From: Cellulomonas persica
GTDB lineage: Bacteria; Actinomycetota; Actinomycetes; Actinomycetales; Cellulomonadaceae
DNA length: 64,000 nt
Direction of reading: 5' to 3'
Assembly (NCBI RefSeq): GCF_007989825.1
Contig: NZ_BJUA01000008.1
Span: 1 to 64,000 of the forward strand
The position numbers were made by a program, and so were the translations under genes. Positions 15,391 to 27,572 of this stretch are shown here, one piece after another (positions within the stretch are counted from its first letter, which is position 1; each line of letters starts with the position of its first letter). The notes beneath the pieces are model-generated. The model saw nothing but the letters and a program-made list of their open reading frames with translations, was not told the origin of the DNA and did no database searches.

Positions 15391-15759
15391 GTGCCTACGA
15401 TCCAGCAGCTGGTCCGCAAGGGCCGGCAGGCGAAGACGAACAAGTCGAAGACGCCTGCCCTCAAGGGCAGCCCGCAGCGCCGTGGTGTGTGCACGCGCGT
15501 GTACACCACCACCCCCAAGAAGCCGAACTCCGCTCTCCGCAAGGTCGCCCGTGTGCGCCTGTCGTCGGGCGTCGAGGTCACGGCGTACATCCCCGGCGTC
15601 GGCCACAACCTGCAGGAGCACTCGATCGTGCTCGTCCGCGGCGGCCGTGTGAAGGACCTGCCGGGTGTCCGTTACAAGATCGTGCGCGGCGCGCTCGACA
15701 CGCAGGGCGTGAAGAACCGCAAGCAGGCGCGCAGCCGCTACGGCGCGAAGAAGGGCTGA
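15391..15759 (+). CDS. rpsL: 30S ribosomal protein S12 (uS12)
   Basis: A 122-residue decoding-centre protein. It carries [21 protein letters not shown] and [12 protein letters not shown] with the lysines at the positions linked to streptomycin response unchanged. GTG 15391 is preceded by GGAGACG. First gene of the str operon; rpsG follows 4 bases after its stop. Confidence 0.98.
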   Translation: MPTIQQLVRKGRQAKTNKSKTPALKGSPQRRGVCTRVYTTTPKKPNSALRKVARVRLSSGVEVTAYIPGVGHNLQEHSIVLVRGGRVKDLPGVRYKIVRGALDTQGVKNRKQARSRYGAKKG

Positions 15760-15763
15760 ACCG

Positions 15764-16234
15764 ATGCCTCGTAAGGGTCCCGCCCCGAAGCGGCCGCTGA
15801 TCGTCGACCCCGTCTACGGCTCGCCGGTCGTCACGCAGCTCATCAATAAGATCCTCCTCGACGGCAAGAAGACCGTCGCGGAGTCGATCGTCTACGGCGC
15901 GCTCGAGGGCGTGCGCGAGAAGACCCAGCAGGACCCGGTCGTCGTGCTCAAGCGTGCGCTCGACAACGTGCGTCCGTCGCTCGAGGTCAAGTCGCGTCGT
16001 GTCGGTGGCGCCACCTACCAGGTGCCGATCGAGGTGCGTCCCGTGCGCTCCACGACGCTCGCGCTGCGCTGGCTCACCGACTACTCGCGCGCTCGTCGCG
16101 AGAAGACGATGACGGAGCGCCTCATGAACGAGATCCTCGACGCGTCCAACGGCCTCGGTGCCGCTGTGAAGCGCCGCGAGGACATGCACAAGATGGCCGA
16201 GTCCAACCGGGCCTTCGCGCACTACCGCTGGTGA
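15764..16234 (+). CDS. rpsG: 30S ribosomal protein S7 (uS7)
   Basis: A 156-residue protein that nucleates assembly of the 30S head and borders the exit site. The N-terminus [18 protein letters not shown] and the C-terminal [20 protein letters not shown] are typical. In the str operon between rpsL and fusA. Confidence 0.98.
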   Translation: MPRKGPAPKRPLIVDPVYGSPVVTQLINKILLDGKKTVAESIVYGALEGVREKTQQDPVVVLKRALDNVRPSLEVKSRRVGGATYQVPIEVRPVRSTTLALRWLTDYSRARREKTMTERLMNEILDASNGLGAAVKRREDMHKMAESNRAFAHYRW

Positions 16235-16312
16235 ATCCAGCCGGTGCGGCTGGCGCGCCCACGCGCGAGCCGGCCGCACCCCACCGAGCCAACCGACAAG
16301 GGGCAGACCAAC

Positions 16313-18415
<2,103 letters not shown>

Positions 18416-18420
18416 TCCCA

Positions 18421-18499
18421 CAGGTCGAAACCTGTAGTTCCATCACACAATCCGACCCGTGGGGCCGCACGCTCTGCAGGTACCTTCCGGTAGCTGCAG
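18421..18499 (+). promoter_or_regulatory. Structured fusA-tuf intergenic leader
   Basis: Two hairpins precede tuf: CAGGTcgaaACCTG (18421-18434) and CTGCAG...TACC-ttcc-GGTA...CTGCAG (18474-18499). They may control or process the separate tuf message; no clear promoter was recognised in the gap. Confidence 0.4.
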
Positions 18500-18536
18500 T
18501 CGGGCAGTCTCTACCAAGTCCTGAGGAGGACACCTA

Positions 18537-19730
<1,194 letters not shown>

Positions 19731-19757
19731 TCCCCGCCCTTCGGGGCTGATCGCTCG

Positions 19758-19795
19758 CAGCAGGGCCCGGGAGCTTCGGCTCCCGGGCCCTGCTG
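19758..19795 (+). terminator. tuf terminator
   Basis: CAGCAGGGCCCGGGAGC, loop TTCG, GCTCCCGGGCCCTGCTG: a 17-base perfect stem with a stable tetraloop. Ends the str operon. Confidence 0.9.
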
Positions 19796-19919
19796 TCGTC
19801 TGCGGGCGTGCTGTCGCGTGGCGTCGCCTGGCGGCGGAGGGGCTGGCCAGCCCCTGTGTGAATCGATTCGGAACGCAGGTGCGACGCCTCACCCTCTCCC
19901 CGTCCCGCGTGCGCGCGAT

Positions 19920-19925
19920 TAGCGT
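19920..19925 (+). promoter_or_regulatory. Leaderless -10 element for the membrane protein gene
   Basis: TAGCGT ends 7 bases before the ATG at 19933 and no Shine-Dalgarno is present, so the transcript probably begins at the start codon. The -35 region is poor. Confidence 0.5.
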
Positions 19926-19932
19926 CCTGCGC

Positions 19933-20811
19933 ATGTCTGCTGAGCTCCCCGCGTCGCACTCCGCGTCCCCTAGCCTCCGCACCGCGACCACCGACCCGGC
20001 GCCCGGGTCGCCGGCCTTCGACAGCGTCCTCGACCCCACCGGCGGCGGTGCTGGGGGCACGCGCGCGACCGGCACGGGCACCGGCGCTCCCGCCCAGCCC
20101 GGCCGCGGCAAGGTGCTGGGATGGGTCATCGGCATCGCGCTGGCCGTCGTCGTCGGCGTCGGCGCCTACGCGGTGTTCGGCGGCGCCTCGGACGACGACG
20201 ACGCCGCGAAGGCTGGTGGCCCGCAGACGGCGTCGATCGCGCGCGGCTCGGCCGACGCCGCGGCCCTGCGGGTCGAGGGCTCGGTCGGCTCGGTGCTGAT
20301 GAGCGCGGACGCGGCCGACGACCTGCTCGTCGGAGCGGAGGCCACGGGCGCGGACGCCGCGGCCACGGTGCTGGAGGGTGACGAGGCGGTCGCCGCGCTC
20401 ACCGGTGACGCCTCGACGGTGCGGCTGGCCCCCGGCGTCGCGTGGACTCTGGACCTGGCGGCCGAGACGGACGCCGTGACCGCCAACCTCACCGGGGCCT
20501 CGGTCTCGGGGGTCACCGTGACCACGGGTGCGCGGTCGATCGACCTGACGCTCCCGGCGCCGGAGGGTGACGTCACGATCGACCTGCAGGCCGGTCTGGG
20601 CAACTTCAACCTGCACGTGCCTGCCGGGGTCGCGGTCGTCGTCGACGTGGTCGCGGGTGCCGGGCAGGTCATGGTGGACGACCGCACGGAGAACGCGGTC
20701 GAGGCGGGCACGCAGATCCCGACCGAGGGCTTCGCCGAGGGCGACCCGCACTACAGGGTCACGGTCAGCAGCGGCGTCGGCACGATCATGGTGCACCACG
20801 ACGCGGCCTGA
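19933..20811 (+). CDS. Single-pass membrane protein with LiaF/DUF4097-like beta domain
   Basis: A 292-residue protein. Residues 1-60 are a Pro/Thr/Gly-rich, probably cytoplasmic region, residues 61-83 ([20 protein letters not shown]) one membrane helix, and the rest an acidic extracellular beta-rich domain. The last 120 residues ([35 protein letters not shown]) show the repeating strand pattern of LiaF C-terminal or DUF4097-type domains seen in envelope-stress proteins. No catalytic motif. It stands alone after the tuf terminator and converges on lacI. Function unassigned; a cell-envelope sensor is a guess from the fold. Confidence 0.7.
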   Translation: MSAELPASHSASPSLRTATTDPAPGSPAFDSVLDPTGGGAGGTRATGTGTGAPAQPGRGKVLGWVIGIALAVVVGVGAYAVFGGASDDDDAAKAGGPQTASIARGSADAAALRVEGSVGSVLMSADAADDLLVGAEATGADAAATVLEGDEAVAALTGDASTVRLAPGVAWTLDLAAETDAVTANLTGASVSGVTVTTGARSIDLTLPAPEGDVTIDLQAGLGNFNLHVPAGVAVVVDVVAGAGQVMVDDRTENAVEAGTQIPTEGFAEGDPHYRVTVSSGVGTIMVHHDAA

Positions 20812-20880
20812 TCCGGGCGGCGCACGGCCCTGAGCTCGCGCGCACGTCGTGCCGCCCGCGGCCGTGCTGAGCAGCGCCTC

Positions 20881-20951
20881 TGAGCCCGCCGTGTCTCCCA
20901 CCGCGCTCCGCTCGTCCGCGAGCGGTGGCGTAGCGGGACGCGGCGGGCTCA
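20881..20951. terminator. Bidirectional terminator between membrane protein gene and lacI
   Basis: TGAGCCCGCC (20881-20890) pairs with GGCGGGCTCA (20942-20951), with further pairing inside. The right arm includes the lacI stop codon. Serves both convergent genes. Confidence 0.65.
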
Positions 20952-21992
20952 GGCGCGTGGAGCGGCGGTGCTCGAGCGCACCACGAGGGTGGTCGGGACG
21001 AGCACGTGCTCGTCGTCGAGCGCGTGGCCGGCGTCGATCTGGCGCAGCAGGAGCTCGACGAGCCGCTGGCCGATCTCGGCGAAGTCCTGGCGGACCGTGG
21101 TCAGCGGCGGCCACAGGTAGTCGGCGAGCGGGATGTCGTCGAACCCGACGACGGAGACGTCCTCGGGGACCCGGCGGCCCCGCTCGCTGAGCGCGCGCAT
21201 GAGGCCGGCGGCCATCTCGTCGTTGGCGCACAGGACCGCGGAGACGTCGGGGTCCGCCGCGATCGCCAGCCCCTGCTCGTACCCGGAGCGTGCGCTCCAG
21301 TCGCCGCGCGCGACGGGCGGCACGACGCGTCCGGCGGCGCGCAGCGTCGCGGCCCACGTGTCGGCGCGCATCTGGGCAGGGTTGGAGTCGGCCGGCCCGG
21401 CCAGGTGGTGCACCGTGCGGTGCCCGAGCTCGAGCAGGTGCGCGACGGCGGCGATGGTGCCCGCGACCTGGTCGGCGCCGACGGCGGGGTGGTGGCCGAC
21501 GAAGCGTGAGTCCGAGACCACCACGGGGACGCGGGGCGGCAGGGCCAGCGCGGTCGGGGTGGCGTCCTCGGCGCGGATGATGACGAGCCCGTCGATGGAC
21601 TGGTGGGTCAGACGCTGGACGGCGGCGCTGACGTCGGCGGAGGACGGCGTCTCGACGTCGACGAGCGTGACGGTGTAGCCCGCGCGGCGTGCGGCTTCGA
21701 CGACGCCGTCCATGGTGCGGGCCTCGCCGGTGCGGGACAGCCGGTGGGCGACGAGCCCGATGGTCTTGAAGCTGCCGTAGCGCAGCGCGCGCGCCGCGTT
21801 GTTGGGGGAGTAGCCGAGCTGCTCCATGGCGTCGAGGACGCGCTGGCGCGTCTCGGGCCGTACGTTGAGCGCACCGGTGGAGACGCGGGAGACGGTCTGG
21901 GGTGAGAGGCCTGCGAGTCGCGCGACGTCGCCGATCGAGGGTCCGGGTCGGCGGCGGCCCCGTGCCGGGGCGGGCGCGTCGTCGTCAGGCAT
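20949..21992 (-). CDS. LacI-family transcriptional regulator of the galactan locus
   Basis: A 347-residue repressor-type protein. N-terminal LacI helix-turn-helix at about residues 18-45 (SIGDVARLAGLSPQTVSRV, hinge helix near NNAARALR). The periplasmic-binding-protein-like ligand domain follows, with VPVVVSDSRF, ANDEMAAGLMRAL and DVSVVGFDDIPLADYLWPPL. Divergent from the ABC transporter genes. Its own start codon lies 6 bases after TACAAT, and an operator copy (22007-22021) sits just upstream of that, so autoregulation is likely. Probably binds the GGTGACGTNNMCAT motif and responds to a galactose-containing oligosaccharide; the ligand is inferred from neighbouring GH35 and GH30 genes. Confidence 0.88.
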   Translation of the reverse strand: MPDDDAPAPARGRRRPGPSIGDVARLAGLSPQTVSRVSTGALNVRPETRQRVLDAMEQLGYSPNNAARALRYGSFKTIGLVAHRLSRTGEARTMDGVVEAARRAGYTVTLVDVETPSSADVSAAVQRLTHQSIDGLVIIRAEDATPTALALPPRVPVVVSDSRFVGHHPAVGADQVAGTIAAVAHLLELGHRTVHHLAGPADSNPAQMRADTWAATLRAAGRVVPPVARGDWSARSGYEQGLAIAADPDVSAVLCANDEMAAGLMRALSERGRRVPEDVSVVGFDDIPLADYLWPPLTTVRQDFAEIGQRLVELLLRQIDAGHALDDEHVLVPTTLVVRSSTAAPRA

Positions 21993-21998
21993 TGCACC

Positions 21999-22004
21999 AT
22001 TGTA
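21999..22004 (-). promoter_or_regulatory. lacI -10 element, leaderless
   Basis: On the minus strand TACAAT (22004 down to 21999) lies 6 bases before the ATG. No Shine-Dalgarno. The operator copy at 22007-22021 occupies the space between this -10 and the -35 region. Confidence 0.6.
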
Positions 22005-22006
22005 CC

Positions 22007-22021
22007 GATGGCGACGTCACC
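22007..22021 (-). promoter_or_regulatory. Operator copy 1 (lacI)
   Basis: Minus-strand GGTGACGTCGCCATC. Near-palindromic around ACGT. Lies within the lacI promoter spacer and would block lacI transcription when bound. Confidence 0.65.
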
Positions 22022-22052
22022 ACAAGCGAGAGCGCGGGAGGGTGAAGACGCG

Positions 22053-22067
22053 GATGGCAACGTCACC
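22053..22067 (-). promoter_or_regulatory. Operator copy 2 (upstream of ABC promoter)
   Basis: Minus-strand GGTGACGTTGCCATC, with the flanking bases extending the match. It lies 20 bases upstream of the ABC -35 element. Confidence 0.65.
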
Positions 22068-22087
22068 ATCTTGTGATGGCCGGCGCG

Positions 22088-22117
22088 TTGACAGCGTGCT
22101 GCGGCGCGTGGTTCGCT
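22088..22117 (+). promoter_or_regulatory. Promoter of the ABC transporter genes
   Basis: Consensus -35 TTGACA (22088-22093), then a weak -10 TTCGCT (22112-22117) at 18-base spacing. Operator copies flank it on both sides. Confidence 0.55.
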
Positions 22118-22131
22118 CGTCGCCGACACGT

Positions 22132-22146
22132 GGTGACGTAAACATG
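22132..22146 (+). promoter_or_regulatory. Operator copy 3 (downstream of ABC promoter)
   Basis: GGTGACGTAAACATG, positioned in the initially transcribed region 38 bases after the -35. The same relation is seen at the GH30 gene. Confidence 0.65.
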
Positions 22147-22169
22147 CGGAACACGAAGGAGTGGACCCC

Positions 22170-23084
22170 GTGGCCTCAGTGAGCGCGGTGCCGGCAGCGG
22201 TGGCCGACCGCACGCGACGCAGCCGACCCTCATGGTCCGGCTGGGGCTTCGTCGGGCCCTTCCTGCTCGTCTTCGCGCTCGTCTTCCTGGCGCCGATCGC
22301 GTACTCGGTCTACCTCAGCCTGTTCCGCAAGCAGCTCGTCGGCGGCAACGCGTTCGTCGGGACCGAGAACTACCGGACCGTGTTCACCGACCAGCAGTTC
22401 TGGACGGGTTTCGGCCACGTCGTGGCGTTCCTCCTGGTGCAGGTGCCGATCATGCTCGGCATCGCGCTGCTCGTCGCGCTCGCGCTCGACAGCGGCCGGC
22501 TCTACGGGCGCAGCTTCTTCCGGATCTCGATCTTCCTGCCGTACGCGGTGCCCGCGGTGGTCGCGACGCTCATGTGGGGCTTCATGTACGGCACGCGGTT
22601 CGGCCTCGTGGGGAACCTCAACCGGGCGTTCGACATCTCGCTGCCGAACCCGCTGTCGCCGGACCTCGTGCTCGCGTCGATCGGCAACATCGTGACGTGG
22701 GAGTTCGTCGGCTACAACATGCTGATCTTCTACTCGGCGCTCCGCGTGGTGCCCGCGAGCCTGTACGAGGCGGCGGAGATCGACGGCGCGGGGCAGTGGC
22801 GCGTCATCCGCGCCATCAAGCTCCCGGCGATCCGCGGCGCGCTCGTCATCGCGACGATCTTCTCGATCATCGGCAGCTTCCAGCTCTTCAACGAGCCGAG
22901 CATCCTGGCGAACCTCGCGCCCAACGCCATCGCGACGTACTTCACGCCGAACCTGTACGCGTACTCGCTGTCCTTCTCGGGCCAGCAGTACAACTACTCG
23001 GCCACGGTCGCGATCGTCATGGGCGTCGTCACGATGGTCATCGCCTACGCCGTGCAGCTGCGCGGCATGCGGAAGGAGGCCTGA
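22170..23084 (+). CDS. ABC sugar transporter permease, MalF type
   Basis: A 304-residue membrane protein of the carbohydrate-uptake type 1 family. Six membrane helices are expected, beginning WGFVGPFLLVFALVFLAPIA. The EAA loop contacting the ATPase is EAAEIDGAGQWRVIRAIKLP. GTG 22170 is preferred since AAGGAG lies 8 bases upstream; GTG 22161 overlaps that site. Pairs with the next gene, whose start is 1 base after this stop. Confidence 0.9.
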   Translation: MASVSAVPAAVADRTRRSRPSWSGWGFVGPFLLVFALVFLAPIAYSVYLSLFRKQLVGGNAFVGTENYRTVFTDQQFWTGFGHVVAFLLVQVPIMLGIALLVALALDSGRLYGRSFFRISIFLPYAVPAVVATLMWGFMYGTRFGLVGNLNRAFDISLPNPLSPDLVLASIGNIVTWEFVGYNMLIFYSALRVVPASLYEAAEIDGAGQWRVIRAIKLPAIRGALVIATIFSIIGSFQLFNEPSILANLAPNAIATYFTPNLYAYSLSFSGQQYNYSATVAIVMGVVTMVIAYAVQLRGMRKEA

Positions 23085-23085
23085 C

Positions 23086-24021
23086 GTGGCCGCCGCGACC
23101 GCCGCACCGACGAGCAGCGCGCCGACGCGCAGCGGTCGCAAGCCCGTGCGCCTGCGCCCGGCCGCGACGCGGACGTCACGCCCGCGTCGCAGCCCGCTGC
23201 TGACCGCGCTGACGGCGATCGTGCTGCTGTACAGCCTCGTCCCGCTCGTCTGGCTGCTCATCAACGCGACCAAGTCCCAGCAGGACCTGTTCAGCTCGTT
23301 CGGCCTGTGGTTCGGCGACGGCTTCGCGCTGTGGGACAACGTGCGAGCGACGGTCACGTACGACGACGGGATCTTCCTGCGCTGGTTCGCCAACACCGTG
23401 CTGTACGTCGTGCTCGGTGCGGGCGGGGCGACGGCCCTGGCCGTGCTCGGCGGCTACGGGCTGGCCAAGTTCCGGTTCCCCGGCAGGCGGTGGGTGTTCG
23501 CGGTCGTGATCGGCGCGGTCGCGGTCCCGGGCACCGCGCTCGCCGTCCCCACGTTCCTCATGTTCAGCAAGATGGGCCTGACGAACACGCCGTGGGCCGT
23601 GATCATCCCGTCGCTGATCTCGCCGTTCGGGCTGTACCTCATGTGGACGTTCGCCGCCGAGGCGATCCCCACCGAGCTCCTCGAGGCGGCGCGCGTCGAC
23701 GGCGCGGGGGAGCTGCGCACGTTCCTGCGGATCAGCCTGCCGCTGCTCGCCCCCGGCATCGTCACGGTGCTGCTGTTCACCATGGTCGCGACGTGGAACA
23801 ACTACTTCCTGCCGCTGATCATGCTCAAGGACCCCACGTGGTACCCGCTGACGCTGGGCCTCAACGCGTGGAACGCCCAGGCCGCCACCGCAGGCGGCCA
23901 GGCCGTGTTCAACCTGGTGATCACCGGCTCGGTGCTCACCATCCTGCCGCTGATCGTCGCGTTCCTGCTGCTGCAGCGGTACTGGCAGTCCGGCCTCGCG
24001 GCCGGTTCCGTCAAGGAATGA
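23086..24021 (+). CDS. ABC sugar transporter permease, MalG type
   Basis: A 311-residue partner permease. A basic N-terminal tail of about 38 residues precedes the first helix (LLTALTAIVLLYSLVPLVWL). The EAA loop is EAARVDGAGELRTFLRISLP. GTG start with AAGGAGG inside the end of the previous gene. No ATP-binding subunit is encoded here; a shared multi-sugar ATPase elsewhere is likely. Confidence 0.9.
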   Translation: MAAATAAPTSSAPTRSGRKPVRLRPAATRTSRPRRSPLLTALTAIVLLYSLVPLVWLLINATKSQQDLFSSFGLWFGDGFALWDNVRATVTYDDGIFLRWFANTVLYVVLGAGGATALAVLGGYGLAKFRFPGRRWVFAVVIGAVAVPGTALAVPTFLMFSKMGLTNTPWAVIIPSLISPFGLYLMWTFAAEAIPTELLEAARVDGAGELRTFLRISLPLLAPGIVTVLLFTMVATWNNYFLPLIMLKDPTWYPLTLGLNAWNAQAATAGGQAVFNLVITGSVLTILPLIVAFLLLQRYWQSGLAAGSVKE

Positions 24022-24057
24022 CCCCACCCCACCGACGTGCGCAGGTGTCCGCAGCCT

Positions 24058-24072
24058 GATGGTCACGTCACC
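24058..24072 (-). promoter_or_regulatory. Operator copy 4 (before the binding-protein gene)
   Basis: Minus-strand GGTGACGTGACCATC. Located in the 97-base gap between permease and binding-protein genes, so the latter may be separately controlled. Confidence 0.6.
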
Positions 24073-24118
24073 AACCGATCCACGACACACCTCAGGACGA
24101 CGAAGTGAGAGGACAGTC

Positions 24119-25453
24119 ATGACGAAGACCTTCCGCACGGTGGCCCGCGCCGTCGCGGTCGCCGGGGTGCTCAGCCTCGCGCTGACCGCCTGCAGCGGCG
24201 ACAGCGACGACAGCAGCAACCCCTCCACCCCGGGCGCGACGGGCGGCGCCTCCGAGGGCCTGTCCGGCTCCCTGACCGTCTGGGCGTGGGAGCCCACGCT
24301 CGAGAAGGTCGTCGCCGACTTCGAGAGCGCCAACCCGGACGTCGACGTCGACCTCGTCAACGCCGGGACCGGCAACGACCAGTACACCGCGCTGCAGAAC
24401 GCGATCGCGGCGGGCTCCGGCGTGCCGGACGTCGCGCAGATCGAGTACTACGCGCTCCCGCAGTTCGCGCTCGGTGAGTCGCTCACCGACCTGCGTGACC
24501 TCGGCGCGAGCGACCTCGACGGCACGTTCACGCCCGGCCCGTGGGGCGCGGTCAAGCAGGGCGACGGCATCTACGGCCTGCCGATGGACTCGGGCCCGAT
24601 GGCGCTGTTCTACAACAAGGAGGCGTTCGACAAGGCGGGCGTCGCCGTGCCGACCACGTGGGACGAGTACCTCGAGGCGGCGCGCGCGATCCACCAGGCC
24701 GACCCGAACGCCTACATCGCCAACGACACCGGCGACGCGGGCTTCACCACCTCGATGATCTGGCAGGCCGGCGGCCACCCGTACACGGTCGACGGCACCG
24801 ACGTGACGATCGACTTCACCGACGAGGGCACCACGAAGTTCACCGAGCTGTGGCAGAAGCTCGTCGACGAGGACCTGCTCGCCCCGATCTCGTCGTGGAG
24901 CGACGAGTGGTACCAGGGGCTCGGCAACGGGACGATCGCGTCCCTCACGATCGGCGCCTGGATGCCGGCCAACCTCGAGTCCGGTGTGCCGGACGGCGCC
25001 GGCAAGTGGCAGGTCGCGCAGATGCCGCAGTGGGAGGCCGGTGGCGCCGCCACGGCCGAGAACGGTGGCTCGTCGCTCGCGGTCATGAAGGCCGCCAAGG
25101 ACGCCGAGCTGGCCTACGCGTTCCTCGAGTACGCGAACGCCGGCCCGGGCGTGCAGACCCGGATCGACGGCGGGGCCTTCCCGGCCACGACCGCCGAGCT
25201 GGGCTCGGACGCGTTCAAGAACAAGGAGTTCGCGTACTTCGGCGGCCAGAAGGTCAACGAGGTGCTCGCCCAGTCCGCCGCCGACGTCGTCGACGGCTGG
25301 CAGTACCTGCCGTTCCAGGTCTACGCCAACTCGATCTTCAACGACACGGTCGGCCAGGCGTACGTCTCGAGCACCACGCTCGTCGACGGCCTCGCCGCGT
25401 GGCAGGAGGCGTCGATCGACTACGGCAGCAAGCAGGGCTTCACGGTCGAGTGA
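24119..25453 (+). CDS. Sugar ABC transporter solute-binding lipoprotein
   Basis: A 444-residue family-1 extracellular binding protein. Signal peptide with lipobox LTAC, cleaved before a Cys at about residue 24, then a Ser/Asp/Gly linker. The mature part begins GSLTVWAWEPTLEKVVADFE, typical of sugar-binding proteins, and includes the YGLPMDSGPMALFYNKEAFD segment. ATG 24119 is preceded by AGAGGA. It is last in the transporter unit, which is unusual, and has its own operator copy. Confidence 0.92.
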   Translation: MTKTFRTVARAVAVAGVLSLALTACSGDSDDSSNPSTPGATGGASEGLSGSLTVWAWEPTLEKVVADFESANPDVDVDLVNAGTGNDQYTALQNAIAAGSGVPDVAQIEYYALPQFALGESLTDLRDLGASDLDGTFTPGPWGAVKQGDGIYGLPMDSGPMALFYNKEAFDKAGVAVPTTWDEYLEAARAIHQADPNAYIANDTGDAGFTTSMIWQAGGHPYTVDGTDVTIDFTDEGTTKFTELWQKLVDEDLLAPISSWSDEWYQGLGNGTIASLTIGAWMPANLESGVPDGAGKWQVAQMPQWEAGGAATAENGGSSLAVMKAAKDAELAYAFLEYANAGPGVQTRIDGGAFPATTAELGSDAFKNKEFAYFGGQKVNEVLAQSAADVVDGWQYLPFQVYANSIFNDTVGQAYVSSTTLVDGLAAWQEASIDYGSKQGFTVE

Positions 25454-25460
25454 GTCCGCC

Positions 25461-25496
25461 GCCGGTGGTGGCGGCCCGCACGCCGCCACCACCGGC
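25461..25496 (+). terminator. Hairpin after binding-protein gene
   Basis: GCCGGTGGTGGCGG (25461-25474) and CCGCCACCACCGGC (25483-25496), a 14-base perfect stem with 8-base loop. Likely a partial terminator that keeps binding-protein mRNA high relative to the downstream beta-galactosidase. Confidence 0.7.
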
Positions 25497-25498
25497 AC

Positions 25499-25554
25499 CC
25501 ACCGCGCACGACCCACCACGCACGACCCACCACGCACGGCCCACCACGCACGGC
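25499..25554. repeat. Four 14-base tandem repeats
   Basis: Four units of CCACCACGCACGRC (first unit CCACCGCGCACGAC), followed by a degenerate partial unit. Lies between the hairpin and the beta-galactosidase start. Confidence 0.9.
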
Positions 25555-25639
25555 CCACCCTGCAGCCGCCGCCCGGCACCACAGTGCGGCCGGCACCCCG
25601 GTCCCGCGAGGGACCCCGTCCCGAGGAGCACGTTCGCCC

Positions 25640-27400
25640 ATGCCCGCGTTCGAGATCGGCGCGCAGGACTTCCTGCTCGACGGCGAGCCGCTGCAGATCC
25701 GGTCCGGCGCGCTGCACTACTTCCGGGTGCACCCGGACCAGTGGGCAGACCGCATCCGCAAGGCGCGCCTCCTCGGCCTGAACACCATCGAGACGTACGT
25801 CGCGTGGAACGCCCACGCGCCGCAGCCGGGCACGTTCGACCTGTCCGGCGGGCTCGACCTCGGCCGCTTCCTCGACCTCGTCGCCGCCGAGGGCCTGCAC
25901 GCGATCGTGCGCCCCGGCCCGTACATCTGCGCCGAGTGGGACGGCGGGGGACTGCCCGCCTGGCTCATGGGCACTGCCGGCATCGGCGTCCGCACCGCCG
26001 AGCCGCGCTACCTCGAGGCCGTCGCCGGCTACTACGACGAGGTGCTCGCCGTGGTCGCGCCGCGTCAGGTCACGCGCGGCGGGCCCGTGCTGCTCGTCCA
26101 GGTCGAGAACGAGTACGGCGCGTACGGCGACGACCCGGACTACCTGCGCGCGCTCGTCGCGATGATCCGCGAGCGCGGCATCGACGTCCCGCTGACGACG
26201 TGCGACCAGGCCGACGACGAGATGCTCGCGCGCGGCAGCCTCGACGGTCTGCACCGCACCGCCACGTTCGGCTCGCGCAGCCTCGAGCGCCTCGAGACGC
26301 TGCGCCGCCACCAGCCCACCGGTCCGCTCATGTGCATGGAGTACTGGGACGGGTGGTTCGACTCGTGGGGCGAGCCGCACCACGTGACCGACCCCGACGA
26401 GGCCGCGGCGGATCTCGACCAGCTGCTCGGCACCGGGGCGTCGGTCAACCTCTACATGTTCCACGGCGGGACGAACCTCGGGTTCACCAACGGCGCGAAC
26501 GACAAGGGCACCTACCTGCCCATCACGACGTCGTACGACTACGACGCGCCCCTGGCCGAGGACGGCACCCCGACGGCCAAGTACGACGCGTTCCGGAAGG
26601 TCTTCGCGCGCTACGCGGACCTGCCCGACGAGCGTCCCGCGGACCGTCGTGCCGCCCCTGCGCTCGACGTCGCGCTCGAGCGCCGTGTGCCGCTCGCCGA
26701 CGTCCTGCCCGGCCTCGTCGACCTCGTGCCCGTCGACCACCTGCCGACCGCCGACGACATGGGCCACTGGTCCGGCTTCGTGCTCTACCGCACGACCGTG
26801 TCCGCGCAGGACCTCCTCGTGACGGTCGACGAGGTGCGCGACCGTGCGCTCGTCCTGCACGACGGCGTCCCCGTCGGCACGCTGAGCCGCACCGAGGGGA
26901 TCCTCACGGCGAGCCTGCCCGCGGCCGCCGGCGTGCTCGACCTGCTCGTCGAGGACCAGGGCCGCGTGAACTACGGCCCGCGGATCGGTGAGCCGAAGGG
27001 TCTCGTCGGGACGGCCCGCACGGCCGTGCGTCCCCTGACGGCGTGGGAGGTCGGCGGGCTGCGCCTGGACACCGTCGACGAGCCGCTGCGGCGGGCCCTG
27101 CTCGACGCCGAGCCGCAGGACGTCGCGCCCGTCGCCGGACCTGCGTTCTGCCACGCGACCTTCGACTCGAGCCCCGGGACGGACCACTTCCTGCGCCTCG
27201 AAGGGTGGGGCAAGGGTCTCGTGTGGCTCAACGGCACGCTGCTGGGGCGGTACTGGTCGCTCGGGCCGACGCGCACCCTGTACGTCCCCGGCCCGCTCGT
27301 GCGTGAGCACAACGAGCTGGTGGTCCTCGAGCTGCACGGCGCGTGCACGGGCCTGGTGTCGTTCGTCGCCGGCCCCGACCTCGGTCACACCGAGCGCTGA
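25640..27400 (+). CDS. GH35 beta-galactosidase
   Basis: A 586-residue glycoside hydrolase family 35 enzyme that removes terminal beta-galactose. The N-terminal TIM barrel carries SGALHYFRVHPDQWADRI, TYVAWNAHAP and RPGPYICAEWDGGGLPAWL. The acid/base Glu158 lies in QVENEYGAYG and the nucleophile Glu234 in CMEYWDGWF, followed by YMFHGGTNLGFTNGAN. C-terminal jelly-roll domains follow. There is no signal peptide, so it acts on imported oligosaccharides. ATG 25640 has GAGGAG 11 bases upstream. Likely co-transcribed with the transporter through the preceding hairpin. Confidence 0.92.
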   Translation: MPAFEIGAQDFLLDGEPLQIRSGALHYFRVHPDQWADRIRKARLLGLNTIETYVAWNAHAPQPGTFDLSGGLDLGRFLDLVAAEGLHAIVRPGPYICAEWDGGGLPAWLMGTAGIGVRTAEPRYLEAVAGYYDEVLAVVAPRQVTRGGPVLLVQVENEYGAYGDDPDYLRALVAMIRERGIDVPLTTCDQADDEMLARGSLDGLHRTATFGSRSLERLETLRRHQPTGPLMCMEYWDGWFDSWGEPHHVTDPDEAAADLDQLLGTGASVNLYMFHGGTNLGFTNGANDKGTYLPITTSYDYDAPLAEDGTPTAKYDAFRKVFARYADLPDERPADRRAAPALDVALERRVPLADVLPGLVDLVPVDHLPTADDMGHWSGFVLYRTTVSAQDLLVTVDEVRDRALVLHDGVPVGTLSRTEGILTASLPAAAGVLDLLVEDQGRVNYGPRIGEPKGLVGTARTAVRPLTAWEVGGLRLDTVDEPLRRALLDAEPQDVAPVAGPAFCHATFDSSPGTDHFLRLEGWGKGLVWLNGTLLGRYWSLGPTRTLYVPGPLVREHNELVVLELHGACTGLVSFVAGPDLGHTER

Positions 27401-27518
27401 CCCCTCCCGGTCGCCACGGGCGGCCTCGTGCGCCGACGCCGCAGGGTGTCGGCGCGCCCGCGTGCGCCGCAGCGTGCGTGACCACCCGCGTGACCTCCGG
27501 CGGCGCCGCCCGGACGGA

Positions 27519-27553
27519 CGAAGGGCCCCCGGCGTATCGCCAGGGGCCCTTCG
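27519..27553. terminator. Bidirectional terminator between GH35 and GH30 genes
   Basis: CGAAGGGCCCCCGGCG, loop TAT, CGCCAGGGGCCCTTCG: one mismatch in a 16-base stem. Serves the convergent genes. Confidence 0.85.
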
Positions 27554-27572
27554 CTGGTAGGTCGTCCGACGG

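Noticed and set aside
25499-25554. Possible CRISPR array
   Set aside because: Units are 14 bases and directly adjacent with no spacers; no cas genes nearby.
24092-27388. 1,098-codon minus-strand frame opposite the binding protein and GH35 genes
   Set aside because: Shadow frame; both plus-strand genes have clear catalytic or lipobox motifs.
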